In this document: positions 8,989 through 18,319 of the stretch, piece after piece
How positions within the stretch are numbered: the stretch's first letter is position 1
Layout: every line of letters starts with the position of its first letter
NCBI RefSeq assembly: GCF_016862975.1
Contig: NZ_BONZ01000015.1
Span: 62,001-126,000, forward strand
Source of the DNA: Rugosimonospora africana
GTDB taxonomy: Bacteria; Actinomycetota; Actinomycetes; Mycobacteriales; Micromonosporaceae
Reading direction: 5' to 3'
DNA length: 64,000 nt
Program-made: the position numbers and the translations under genes
The notes under the pieces: model-generated
What the model was told of the DNA's origin: nothing
Seen by the model: only the letters and a program-made list of their open reading frames with translations
The model's database searches: none

Positions 8989-10167
8989 ATGAGCTCAACC
9001 CGCCTACCGGGTACACCCCGGCTGCTGCGGGCGATCAACGACCGCGCCGCCCTTGAGCTGCTGCTGGAGAGGGGTCCGCTGACCCGGGCACAGCTCGGCG
9101 AGCTCACCGGCCTGTCCAAGGTCACCGCGTCCCAACTGGTGGAACGGCTGGAGGAGCGCGGCCTGGTGTCCCGGGTCGGCGAGCAGGCCGGCGGCCGGGG
9201 GCCCAACGCCGCGCTGTACGCCGTCGTCCCGACCAGCGCGTTCGTGGTCGGTGTGGAAATCGGTCCGGAGCACGCCGTGGCCGCGTGCGCGGACGTCACC
9301 GGAACCGTGGTGAGCCGGGTTCAGCAGTCGACCCATGACACCGACGACCCGGTGGGCGTCGTGCACAACGCCGTGATCGAGGCGGCGCGCAGCGCCAAGG
9401 CTCCGATCAGCCGGGTACGCCGGGTGGTGCTGGGCACGCCCGGCCTGGTGGACCCGGCGACCGGGGACCTGTCCTTCGCGTTCGACCTGCCCCGCTGGCA
9501 GCGCGGGTTGCTCGCCGCGTTGCGCGAGGACCTCAAGCGGCCGGTCGTGTTCGAAAACGACGTGAATCTCGCGGCGGTGGCCGAGGCGCACTTCGGCTCG
9601 GCCCGGGGCGTCGAGGACTTCATCCTGCTCTGGCTCGGTCGCGGCGTCGGCATGGCGGTGATGCTGAACGGCCGGCTGCACCGGGGCGTCAGCGGCGCGG
9701 CCGGGGAGATCGGGTACGCGCCGGTGGTCGGCGCGCCGGTACCCCGGGACGTCGCGCGCCGGTCCAAGGGCGGGTTCAAGGAGTTGGCGCAGGGCGAGGC
9801 GGTACGTGCCGTGGCGCGGGAGCACGGGTTCCGGGCCGGTACCGCGTGGGATGCGGTACGCGCCGCGGTGGAGGCGGGCACCACGGGCGGGCCGGTGCTC
9901 GACGAGCTGGCCCGGCGCCTGTCGCTCGGCCTGGCCGCCTCCTGTGTCGTACTCGACCCGGCCGTCGTGGTGCTGGCCGGCGAGATCGGGCAGGCCGGCG
10001 GCATGGCGTTGGCCCAGCGGGTACAGCACGAGGTGGCGGCGATCGCGCCGGTGTCGCCGCGGGTGGTGGTGTCCGAGGGGCCGGAGGAGCCGGTACTGCT
10101 CGGTGCCCTGCTGACCGCGCTGGAATCGGCGCGGGACGAGGTGTTCGGGTCGACCGTCGGCGAGTGA
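8989..10167 (+). CDS. ROK-family transcriptional regulator
   Basis: The product has 392 residues: an N-terminal winged helix-turn-helix (about 10-70, with LTRAQLGELTGLSKVTASQLVERL) fused to a ROK sugar-kinase fold. ENDVNLAAVAE and SGAAGEIGY match the ROK sugar-binding site, but the usual CxCGxxGCxE zinc motif is not present; that segment reads VPRDVARRSKGGF. It is therefore likely a repressor rather than an active kinase, though that is inference. The start follows an AAGG ribosome site. It probably regulates the divergent GH3 gene and itself through the adjacent palindrome. Confidence 0.9.
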   Translation: MSSTRLPGTPRLLRAINDRAALELLLERGPLTRAQLGELTGLSKVTASQLVERLEERGLVSRVGEQAGGRGPNAALYAVVPTSAFVVGVEIGPEHAVAACADVTGTVVSRVQQSTHDTDDPVGVVHNAVIEAARSAKAPISRVRRVVLGTPGLVDPATGDLSFAFDLPRWQRGLLAALREDLKRPVVFENDVNLAAVAEAHFGSARGVEDFILLWLGRGVGMAVMLNGRLHRGVSGAAGEIGYAPVVGAPVPRDVARRSKGGFKELAQGEAVRAVAREHGFRAGTAWDAVRAAVEAGTTGGPVLDELARRLSLGLAASCVVLDPAVVVLAGEIGQAGGMALAQRVQHEVAAIAPVSPRVVVSEGPEEPVLLGALLTALESARDEVFGSTVGE

Positions 10168-10191
10168 GCGGGCGGGGCGCCACACCCCACG

Positions 10192-10205
10192 GTGACGGGG
10201 GTCAC
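10192..10205. promoter_or_regulatory. Crp-like palindrome GTGA-N6-TCAC
   Basis: GTGACGGGGGTCAC lies 27 bp before the GTG start of the ABC ATPase. It fits the GTGA-N6-TCAC pattern of Crp-type regulators in actinobacteria. A match of this size could occur by chance in a window this long. Confidence 0.35.
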
Positions 10206-10231
10206 TTCGGGGGCCGTGGTTGGATAGCGGC

Positions 10232-11026
10232 GTGTCCAACGATGCTGATCTGGTCATCTCCATCGACAAGGCGACCGTCACCCGCAGCGGCAAGGATCTG
10301 ATCCGCGACATCGACTGGCAGGTCGAGCCGGATGAGCGGTGGGTGCTGCTCGGCCCGAACGGCGCCGGCAAGACCACCCTGCTCAGCCTGGTCGCCGGCC
10401 GGCTGCACCCGACGCGCGGCACGGCTCACGTGCTCGGCGAGCAGCTCGGCCGGGTGGACGTGTTCGAGCTGCGCACCCGGATCGGGCTGGCCTCGGTCGC
10501 CGTGCACGACCGCATCCCCGGCGACGAGACCGTGCTCAACGTGGTGGTGACCGCAGCCTGGTCGGTGGTCGGCCGGTTCCGCGAGTCGTACGACCCGATG
10601 GACACCACCCGCGCGAAGGCGCTGCTGCACCAGGTCGGCATCGCCGATCTCGCCGAACGGCTCTACGGCACGCTGTCCGAGGGCGAGCGCAAGCGGGTTC
10701 AGATCGCGCGTGCGCTGATGACCGACCCGGAGCTTCTGCTGCTCGACGAGCCGGCGGCCGGGCTCGACCTCGGCGGGCGGGAAGACCTGGTACGGCGGCT
10801 GGCCGCACTGGCCGCGGACCCGGACGCGCCGGCGATGGTGCTGGTCACGCACCACGTCGAGGAGATCCCGCCGGGCTTCACTCACGCCCTGCTGCTGCGC
10901 GAGGGCGGTGTGGTCGCCGCCGGCCCGCTGGAGGCCACGATGACCAGCGACAACCTGTCGAAGACGTTCGACGTGCCGCTTCGGTTGGAGCACGAGGACG
11001 GGCGGTTCACCGCGCGGGCGAGCTGA
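10232..11026 (+). CDS. ABC transporter ATP-binding protein
   Basis: Stand-alone ABC ATPase of 264 residues. Walker A is GPNGAGKTT, the signature is LSEGERKR, Walker B is LLLLDEPAAGLDL, and the switch histidine is in VTHHVEEI. The sequence type resembles YbbL/ModF-like single ATPases. No permease gene is adjacent, so the partner and substrate are unknown. GTG 10232 is preferred; hexamer TTGGAT six bases upstream could be a leaderless -10. An in-frame TTG at 10220 is the alternative. Confidence 0.88.
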   Translation: MSNDADLVISIDKATVTRSGKDLIRDIDWQVEPDERWVLLGPNGAGKTTLLSLVAGRLHPTRGTAHVLGEQLGRVDVFELRTRIGLASVAVHDRIPGDETVLNVVVTAAWSVVGRFRESYDPMDTTRAKALLHQVGIADLAERLYGTLSEGERKRVQIARALMTDPELLLLDEPAAGLDLGGREDLVRRLAALAADPDAPAMVLVTHHVEEIPPGFTHALLLREGGVVAAGPLEATMTSDNLSKTFDVPLRLEHEDGRFTARAS

Positions 11027-11097
11027 CCCGTCGCGCACCTCGCCCGCGGCCGGACATACTCCGTCGCGTCCGGACCCGGGCCGCGTACGCTCCCGGC

Positions 11098-12051
11098 ATG
11101 ACTGTGCCCCGGGTGGTCGTCGTCGGCAGCGTGAACATCGACCTGGTCGTCACCGCGCCGGTCCTGCCGCGCCCGGGAGAGACCGTGCTGGGTCACGACT
11201 TCACGCAGGTGGCCGGCGGCAAGGGCGCGAACCAGGCGATCGCGGCCGGCCGTGCCGGCGGCTCGACCGCGCTGATCGGGGCGATCGGATCGGACGCGTT
11301 CGGCGTGACCCTGCGCGCCCGGCTGGCCGGCGCCGGGGTGGACACGTCGCTGCTGCGCATCCGGTACGGCGCCTCGGGCGTGGCGCTGATCGTGGTCGAC
11401 GACGGCGGGGAGAACTCCATCGTCGTGGCGCCCGGCGCGAACGCCACACTGGTCGACCTCACCGCCCCGGAACTCGACGCGATCGCCGCGGCCGACGTGC
11501 TGCTGTGCCAGCTGGAGGTACCGGTCGAGACGGTCACCGCGGCCGCGGTGGCGGCACGGGCGGCGGGCACCCGGGTGGTGCTCAACTCGACGCCGGTGCG
11601 TGAGCTGCCGGACGAGTTGCTGGCGGCGGTGGACCTGCTGGTGGTCAACCACATCGAGGCGGCCGGGCTGACCAATCTGCCGGTGGTGGACGTGGACACC
11701 GGGGATGCGCCGGACGGTGCGGTACTGGTGGACGCGTTGCTGGAGTCGGTACCCCGGGCGGTGCTGACCCGGGGAGCGGACGGAGCCTGGTACGGCGACC
11801 GCGACGGTGTCCTGGAGCACGTACCGGCGCCGGTCGTGGACGCGGTCGACACCACCGGGGCGGGTGACGCGTTCACCGGTGCACTCGCGGTGGCCTGGGG
11901 CGAGGGGCGTGACGTCGTCGACGCCGTACGGTGGGCCAGCGCGGCCGGTGCCGGCTCGGTACGGCGGCTCGGCGCCTCGGTCGGGCTGCCCGGCCGGCAG
12001 GCGATCGACGAGCTGTACGCCGCTACGTACGGTGGTGGCACGGGTGAGTGA
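11098..12051 (+). CDS. rbsK: Ribokinase-like PfkB-family sugar kinase
   Basis: Likely phosphorylates ribose or a related sugar. The product has 317 residues with PfkB signature 1 (GGKGANQAIAAGRAGG) and signature 2 (DTTGAGDAFTGAL, containing the catalytic Asp). The opening GSVNIDLV is typical of ribokinase. TACGCT lies six bases before ATG with no Shine-Dalgarno, so leaderless translation is likely. No ribose transporter is adjacent, so the substrate is inferred from family resemblance only. Confidence 0.85.
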   Translation: MTVPRVVVVGSVNIDLVVTAPVLPRPGETVLGHDFTQVAGGKGANQAIAAGRAGGSTALIGAIGSDAFGVTLRARLAGAGVDTSLLRIRYGASGVALIVVDDGGENSIVVAPGANATLVDLTAPELDAIAAADVLLCQLEVPVETVTAAAVAARAAGTRVVLNSTPVRELPDELLAAVDLLVVNHIEAAGLTNLPVVDVDTGDAPDGAVLVDALLESVPRAVLTRGADGAWYGDRDGVLEHVPAPVVDAVDTTGAGDAFTGALAVAWGEGRDVVDAVRWASAAGAGSVRRLGASVGLPGRQAIDELYAATYGGGTGE

Positions 12052-12061
12052 CGATTGACCC

Positions 12062-12436
12062 ATGCGCTTCATCCTCAACGTGTTGTGGCTGATCTTCGGC
12101 GGCCTCCTGCTGGCTCTCGGGTACGCGGTCGCCGGGCTGATCTGCTTCGTCCTGATCGTCACCATCCCGTTCGGCATCGCCTCGTTCCGGATGGCCAACT
12201 ACGCGCTGTGGCCCTTCGGTCGCGAGGTGGTGCAGCGTGAGGGTGCCGGGGTGCCGTCCGCGATCGGCAACGTGATCTGGCTGATCGTCGCCGGATGGTG
12301 GCTCGCGCTGGGGCACCTCATGACCGCGATCGTCCAGTTCGTCTCGATCATCGGAATCCCGCTCGGCCTGGCGAACCTCAAGCTGATCCCGGTCTCGCTG
12401 CTGCCTCTCGGCCGGGAGATCCGCGACGTGCCCTGA
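12062..12436 (+). CDS. YccF-domain inner membrane protein
   Basis: Small membrane protein of 124 residues built from two YccF-type repeats, each with hydrophobic helices and the recurring pattern IPFGIASFRMANYALWPFGRE / IPLGLANLKLIPVSLLPLGRE. Function is unknown for the family. It starts ten bases after the kinase stop. GACGAT six bases before ATG might serve as a weak -10. Confidence 0.9.
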   Translation: MRFILNVLWLIFGGLLLALGYAVAGLICFVLIVTIPFGIASFRMANYALWPFGREVVQREGAGVPSAIGNVIWLIVAGWWLALGHLMTAIVQFVSIIGIPLGLANLKLIPVSLLPLGREIRDVP

Positions 12437-12499
12437 GCCTGCTGGCAAACCTCTGGCTGAGCGTAGGCTCCCGGCAGGCAGCTTGACGAGGAGGTCACT

Positions 12500-13270
<771 letters not shown>

Positions 13271-13310
13271 GCGGGTGGAAGCCGTTGTTACTCGTCGGTA
13301 GGATGCGGGA

Positions 13311-14930
13311 ATGACTGAGAAGATCGACGGGCACGGCGGCGAGCTTGCCCTCGCGGCACTGCGCGCGCACGGGGTCACCGAGATGTTCACCCTGTCCGGC
13401 GGGCACGTCTTCCCCCTGTACGACGCGGCGCACAAGGCCGGCGTGCGCATCGTCGACGTCCGCCACGAGCAGTCCGCGGTCTTCGCCGCCGAGGCGGTCG
13501 CCAAGCTGCGCCGCACGCCCGGCCTCGCGGTGCTCACCGCCGGCCCCGGCGTCACCAACGGCATCTCGGGCCTGACCAGTGCGTTCTTCAACGCCGCCCC
13601 GGTGGTCGTGCTCGGCGGCCGGGCGCCCGCGTTCCGGTGGGGCTCGGGCAGCCTCCAGGAGATGGACCACCTCCCGCTGGTCGCGCCAGTGACCAAGCAG
13701 GCGGTGACCGTCTTCGACAGCGACGAGATCGTCGCGGCGGTGCAGGGCGCGGTCACCACGGCGCTGACCGCGCACCGCGGTCCGGTGTTCCTCGACTTCC
13801 CGCTGGAGGTCATCTTCGGCGCCGGTGAGGGCGAGGTCGCGACACCGTCGGTTCCGGTCATCGAACCCGATCCGGAGGACGTGGCGAAGGCGGCGGCGCT
13901 GATCGCCGGCGCGGCCAGGCCGGTCATCATCGCCGGTTCGGACGTGTACGCCGGCGACGCGATCGAGCCGCTGCGCGCCGCGGCCGAGGCGCTGCGGGTA
14001 CCGGTCTTCACCAACGGGATGGGCCGGGGCGCGCTGCCTGGCGGGCACCCGCTCGCCTTCGCCAAGGCGCGCCGGGTCGCCCTCGGCGGCGCCGACGTGG
14101 TGGTGGTCATCGGCACCCCGCTGGACTTCCGGCTCGGCTTCGGGGACTTCGGCGACGCCTCCGTGGTGCACATCGTCGACGCCCCCGGGCAGCGGGCCAC
14201 GCACCTGACGCCGGCCGCCTCCCCGGCCGGCGACCTGCGGCTGATCCTGACCGCGCTGGCCGAGCACACCGGCGCCCGCGAGGACCACGGCGACTGGATC
14301 GACTCGCTGCGGCAGGCCGAGGACAAGGCCCGGGCGAAGGACGCCGAGGCGATGGCGGCCGACAGCGACCCGATCCGGCCGGCGCGGGTGTACGGCGAGT
14401 TGCGCAAGGTACTGGCCGAGGACGCGGTGACCATCGGCGACGGCGGGGACTTCGTGTCGTACGCCGGCAAATACCTGGAGCCCACCACACCGGGCAGCTG
14501 GCTGGACCCGGGGCCGTACGGGTGCCTGGGCACCGGCATGGGATACGCGCTGGGCGCCCGGGTCAGCTACCCGGACCGGCAGGTCTGCGTACTCATGGGC
14601 GACGGCGCCGCCGGATTCTCGCTGATGGACGTCGAGTCGTTGGTGCGGCACAAGTTGCCCGTCGTGATCGTGGTCGGCAACAACGGCATCTGGGGGCTGG
14701 AGAAGCACCCGATGCAGGCGATGTACGGGTACGACGTGGCCGCCGACCTCCAGCCAGGGCTGCGGTACGACGACGTGGTGCGGGCGCTGGGCGGTGCCGG
14801 TGAGACGGTCACCTCGGCGGACGACCTCGGGCCGGCGCTGACCCGGGCCTTCGACGCCTCGGTTCCGTACCTGGTGAACGTCATCACCGATCCGGCCGAC
14901 GCGTACCCCCGCTCCTCCAACCTCGCATAG
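13311..14930 (+). CDS. Thiamine diphosphate enzyme, acetolactate synthase-like
   Basis: Full ThDP-enzyme architecture in 539 residues. The catalytic Glu lies in RHEQSAVFAAEA, there is a central domain, and the ThDP/Mg motif runs GDGAAGF through NN. It resembles the second, ilvG-like protein of mycobacteria more than true IlvB, which is encoded at 40090 with its small subunit. It lacks the long N-terminal extension seen in IlvB here and has no regulatory subunit beside it. It may instead be a 2-hydroxyacyl-CoA lyase or oxalyl-CoA decarboxylase relative. TAGGAT six bases before ATG indicates leaderless translation. Confidence 0.8.
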   Translation: MTEKIDGHGGELALAALRAHGVTEMFTLSGGHVFPLYDAAHKAGVRIVDVRHEQSAVFAAEAVAKLRRTPGLAVLTAGPGVTNGISGLTSAFFNAAPVVVLGGRAPAFRWGSGSLQEMDHLPLVAPVTKQAVTVFDSDEIVAAVQGAVTTALTAHRGPVFLDFPLEVIFGAGEGEVATPSVPVIEPDPEDVAKAAALIAGAARPVIIAGSDVYAGDAIEPLRAAAEALRVPVFTNGMGRGALPGGHPLAFAKARRVALGGADVVVVIGTPLDFRLGFGDFGDASVVHIVDAPGQRATHLTPAASPAGDLRLILTALAEHTGAREDHGDWIDSLRQAEDKARAKDAEAMAADSDPIRPARVYGELRKVLAEDAVTIGDGGDFVSYAGKYLEPTTPGSWLDPGPYGCLGTGMGYALGARVSYPDRQVCVLMGDGAAGFSLMDVESLVRHKLPVVIVVGNNGIWGLEKHPMQAMYGYDVAADLQPGLRYDDVVRALGGAGETVTSADDLGPALTRAFDASVPYLVNVITDPADAYPRSSNLA

Positions 14931-14993
14931 GCCCCGGGCGGCCGAAGCCGGTCGCCCGCAACGGTGGAATCGCGGAGAGCTGACCGGTCCGCG

Positions 14994-15434
14994 CTACCCC
15001 TTCGGGTCGGCCGGCGGCTCCTCGGCGGGACGCTCCTGCCGCTGGCGGAGCTCCCGCTCGCGGCGGCGCAGGTCCGCCTCCCAGGCGCGCAGCCGGTCCG
15101 CGTCCTCCTGGCGGTTGCGTGCGTCGAGCTGGCGCAGGAACTCCGGGTCGTCGTCCGGAGCGAGGTCGCGCGGTGGACGCTCCGGCTCCGGGAAGCCGCC
15201 GCCCGGCTGCCAGCCCCGCTCCCGGGGCGGGCCGGCCGCGGCGGCCGTCCGGTCCGGCCGTCCGGCCACGAACCAGGCGATGCCGCCGACCGGGGAGAAC
15301 AGCAGGATGATGAATACCCAGGCGATCCGGGGCAGAGCGCGGATCTCGAACTCCTCGGCCGACAGGCAGTCGATCAGCGCGACCACCATCAGCGCGAGAT
15401 CGGCGAGGGCGAGCAGGGGGAGAAGTCGACCCAT
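14994..15434 (-). CDS. PLDc_N-domain membrane protein
   Basis: Protein of 146 residues with two N-terminal membrane helices of the cardiolipin-synthase N-terminal (PLDc_N) type, including the motif ALPRIAWVFIILLFSPVGGIAWFVAGR. A charged C-terminal tail rich in Arg and Glu follows, probably helical or coiled coil. No phospholipase catalytic domain is present. It starts five bases after the upstream DUF202 gene stop. TACCTT lies six bases before ATG, so it may also have its own leaderless transcript. Confidence 0.8.
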   Translation of the reverse strand: MGRLLPLLALADLALMVVALIDCLSAEEFEIRALPRIAWVFIILLFSPVGGIAWFVAGRPDRTAAAAGPPRERGWQPGGGFPEPERPPRDLAPDDDPEFLRQLDARNRQEDADRLRAWEADLRRRERELRQRQERPAEEPPADPKG

Positions 15435-15438
15435 GGCA

Positions 15439-15786
15439 TCAAGGTAGTACGGCCGCGGCGATGCCGAGTACCGCGAAACCGGCGATTCCCAACGCCATCC
15501 CGGCCGGAGACCAACCGGCCGGCGCGGGCGGGGTACCGGTCATGGCGGCGATCCGCTTCCGGCAGATGGCCAGCAGGCCGAGCCAGCCGAGCGCGGCAAC
15601 CGCGATGATCAGCGCACGGCCCGCGACGTTCTGCTGAATCAGTGCCGTCTTCAGGGTGAGCAGCATGACGCCGGTAGCCGACAGGGCGGTGCGCCGCCAG
15701 GACAGCCGGGTGCGCAGCCGGGCGGTACCGGGCGGCGCGTCCGGATCTTCGTCGCCCTCGCCGTCGAGCGGGGGAGTGTGCGTCAT
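15439..15786 (-). CDS. Small DUF202-type membrane protein (second of pair)
   Basis: Protein of 115 residues with the DUF202 pattern RTRLSWRRTALS followed by about three membrane helices. Its ATG overlaps the stop of the upstream DUF202 gene (ATGA), so the two are translationally coupled and their products probably act together. Function is unknown. Confidence 0.8.
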   Translation of the reverse strand: MTHTPPLDGEGDEDPDAPPGTARLRTRLSWRRTALSATGVMLLTLKTALIQQNVAGRALIIAVAALGWLGLLAICRKRIAAMTGTPPAPAGWSPAGMALGIAGFAVLGIAAAVLP

Positions 15787-16175
15787 TCGCGCATCCCGCC
15801 GACCGCGAGGATGAGTACCAGCAGCAGGGCGCCGAGCGCCAGCGCGATGGCCAGCACGGCCGGGAACCGCGACGGCGGCAGCGGCTGGTCCAGTCGCATG
15901 GCGCGTTCCGAACGCGCCCAGTGGTCGACGGCGTGCAACCCGATCGCACCGCCCAGCACGAGCAGCACCACCGCGATCCCCTCCCGCAGGTGGGTCACCC
16001 GCAGCTGGGGCAGGAACCCGGCCACGGCCAGCCCCCCGCCGATCAGCGCCAGGCCGGTGCGGATCCAGGCGAGGAAGGTCCGCTCGTTGGCCAGCGAGTA
16101 CCGGTAATCCGGGCGGGTACCCTCCGACCGAACCTCTCGCGGATCGAACCATTGCCGGACGGTACGAAAGATCAC
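15783..16175 (-). CDS. DUF202 membrane protein
   Basis: Protein of 130 residues with the hallmark LANERTFLAWIRTGLALIGGG and three predicted membrane helices. The start is GTG, with GATAAT exactly six bases upstream, so it is probably leaderless; the longer in-frame extension is low complexity. That -10 overlaps the TAA of the mechanosensitive channel gene just upstream. DUF202 proteins are widespread and uncharacterised. Confidence 0.85.
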   Translation of the reverse strand: MIFRTVRQWFDPREVRSEGTRPDYRYSLANERTFLAWIRTGLALIGGGLAVAGFLPQLRVTHLREGIAVVLLVLGGAIGLHAVDHWARSERAMRLDQPLPPSRFPAVLAIALALGALLLVLILAVGGMRE

Positions 16176-16182
16176 CGGATCA

Positions 16183-17334
16183 TTATCTGCGGTCGTCCGG
16201 GCCGGTGAACTCGTTACCCCGCCGCCGCCCGGCCGGGTCACCGCCGAAGACCTGGGAGTCCGCGTCCGGTCCACCGCCGGCCGGGGGTTGCTCGGCGGGC
16301 GGTTGGGCGGCCGGGGCGGCCATCTCGGTACGCAGCCGGGGCAGGGACTGCGGGTACTCCGCGCGCAGCCAGCCGACCAGCCGTTCGCGTGTCAGGCAGC
16401 GCAGGTCCCACAGGGTCGGCGCGTCCCGTGCGCTGACCAGGGCGCGTACCCGCACCAGGGCGTGTACCGCGTCGGTGACCTGGAGGACGCAGACCCGCCC
16501 GTCCCACAGCTCCTCGTTCTCGGTGAGGATCACCCGCAGGTGGTCGCGCAGCTGCTCGACCGGTACCGACCAGTCGAGGTCCAGCTCGACCGTACCCAGC
16601 AGGGACGCCTGGGTACGGGTCCAGTTCTCGAACGGCGTCGTGGTGAAGTACGAGGTCGGCAGCACCAGCCGGCGGTCGTCCCAGATGTGCACGACCACGT
16701 AGGTCAGCGTGATCTCCTCGACCCGCCCCCACTGGCCGTCGATCACCACGACGTCCTCCAGCCGCAGCGCCTCGCCGAATGCGAGCTGGAGGCCGGCGAA
16801 CACGTTGCCCAGCAGCGCCTGGGCCGCGAACGCGACCACCGCGGCCACCACGCCGGCCGAGGCGAGCAGGCTGGTGCCGACGAGCCGGGCCTCGCGGAAC
16901 GTGAACAGGCTGATGATGATCGCCGCGACCACGGATGCCGCCACAGTGATCCGGCGCAGCAGCTGGATCTGCGTGTGCACGGTTCGCGCGGACCGGTTGT
17001 CCAGCACATCGGTGCGGAACCGGGACAGCGCGGCGTCCTCGACGAGCAGCAGCATGGTGGCCAGCAACCAGGCGCCGGCCGCGATGGCGAGGATGTCCAG
17101 CAGGTGCGCGACGCCGTTGCGCCAGCCACCGTCCAGGCTGGTGTGCCGCAGCCCGATGTCGAGGGTGAGCATCAGCAGCAGGATCTGGAACGGCCGGTGC
17201 GCTCGCCGGGCCAGGTCGGCGAGTGGGCCGATCCGCCGGCCGAGCCGGACGAGTACGAAGTGCAGCACCTCGATCGCGGCGAGCATCGCCAGGCCGGCGA
17301 GCGCCACGAGCAACAGCTGAACTACGGCAGGCAC
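16183..17334 (-). CDS. MscS-family mechanosensitive ion channel
   Basis: Membrane channel of 383 residues, likely relieving hypo-osmotic stress. Four hydrophobic helices lie in the first ~190 residues. The pore-lining helix LLASAGVVAAVVAFAAQALLGNVFAGLQL is rich in Ala/Gly/Leu, as in MscS TM3. The beta domain follows (LRLEDVVVIDGQWGRVEEITLTYVVV), then FFTTP-like text TSYFTTTPFENW. The C-terminal tail is Pro/Gly rich. TAGCGT seven bases before GTG suggests a leaderless transcript. Confidence 0.9.
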   Translation of the reverse strand: MPAVVQLLLVALAGLAMLAAIEVLHFVLVRLGRRIGPLADLARRAHRPFQILLLMLTLDIGLRHTSLDGGWRNGVAHLLDILAIAAGAWLLATMLLLVEDAALSRFRTDVLDNRSARTVHTQIQLLRRITVAASVVAAIIISLFTFREARLVGTSLLASAGVVAAVVAFAAQALLGNVFAGLQLAFGEALRLEDVVVIDGQWGRVEEITLTYVVVHIWDDRRLVLPTSYFTTTPFENWTRTQASLLGTVELDLDWSVPVEQLRDHLRVILTENEELWDGRVCVLQVTDAVHALVRVRALVSARDAPTLWDLRCLTRERLVGWLRAEYPQSLPRLRTEMAAPAAQPPAEQPPAGGGPDADSQVFGGDPAGRRRGNEFTGPDDRR

Positions 17335-17375
17335 GAATGTGACGCTACCGAGCCGGGCGTGACCTCGCCCGGCAG

Positions 17376-17389
17376 GTGACTTCGGTCAC
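17376..17389. promoter_or_regulatory. Crp-like palindrome GTGA-N6-TCAC between mscS-like and etfB
   Basis: GTGACTTCGGTCAC lies between the divergent channel and etfB genes. A second inverted repeat, CCGGGCG-N6-CGCCCGG (17353-17372), sits next to it, closer to the channel promoter. The first fits a Crp-type site, though a TTCG-looped hairpin is the alternative reading. Confidence 0.35.
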
Positions 17390-17527
17390 GGGATCCGGCG
17401 AGGAGCCACAACCTACTAGCGGGTAACATGTGGCGTGGGCAACCGCACAGCGAGCCAGGTTGACCCGTCCGGCGGCACGCGGAACGCTCCAGGTACCGCT
17501 CGCTCAACAGGAGGTCATCGAAGCGCG

Positions 17528-18307
17528 ATGAATATCGTCGTACTCGTCAAGCAGGTGCCCGACTCTGGATCGGAGCGTGGCCTGAGCGCTGACGACAAGA
17601 CCGTCGACCGGGGGTCGGCGAACAACGTGATCAACGAGATGGATGAGTACGCCATCGAGGAAGCGCTCAAGATCCAGGAGGCGCACGGCGGCGAGGTGAC
17701 GGTACTGACCGTCGGCCCGCAGCAGGCCGCCGAGTCGATCCGCAAGGCGCTGTCGATGGGGCCGGACAAGGCGATGCACGTCGTGGACGACGCGCTGCAC
17801 GGCTCCTGCGCGCTGGCCACCTCGAAGGTGCTCGCGGCGGCGATCGGGCGGCTGTCTCCGGACCTGGTCATCTCCGGTGCCGAGTCCACCGACGGCCGGG
17901 TTCAGGTGATCCCGCACATGATCGCGGAGCGGCTGGGCATCGCCGCGCTGACCGGCGCGCGCAAGCTCGTCGTCGACGGCGCGACGCTGACCGTCGAGCG
18001 GCAGACCGACGAGGGCTACGAGGTGGTCACCGCCGCCACGCCCGCCGTCGTCTCGGTCTGGGACACCATCAACGAGCCGCGGTACCCGTCGTTCAAGGGC
18101 ATCATGGCCGCGAAGAAGAAGCCGGTCGAGACGCTGAGCCTGGCCGACCTCGGAATCGCCGCCGACGAGGTGGGGCTGTCCGGGGCGAGCAGCGCGGTGG
18201 TGGAGGCCGGCAAGCGGCCGCCGCGGCAGGGCGGCACCAAGGTCACTGACGAGGGCGACGGCGGCGTGAAGCTGGTCGAGTTCCTCGCGTCCGAGAAGTT
18301 CGTGTGA
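17528..18307 (+). CDS. etfB: Electron transfer flavoprotein, beta subunit
   Basis: Forms the EtfAB heterodimer that takes electrons from acyl-CoA dehydrogenases to the quinone pool. The product has 259 residues, the family length, opening MNIVVLVKQVPDSGSE. NEMDEYAIEEALKIQEAHGGEVTVLTVGP is the typical ETF-beta signature region. ATG follows AGGAGG (17509-17514) at a long 13-base spacing. etfA starts 12 bases after its stop. Confidence 0.97.
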   Translation: MNIVVLVKQVPDSGSERGLSADDKTVDRGSANNVINEMDEYAIEEALKIQEAHGGEVTVLTVGPQQAAESIRKALSMGPDKAMHVVDDALHGSCALATSKVLAAAIGRLSPDLVISGAESTDGRVQVIPHMIAERLGIAALTGARKLVVDGATLTVERQTDEGYEVVTAATPAVVSVWDTINEPRYPSFKGIMAAKKKPVETLSLADLGIAADEVGLSGASSAVVEAGKRPPRQGGTKVTDEGDGGVKLVEFLASEKFV

Positions 18308-18319
18308 GGTCGGGTCATC

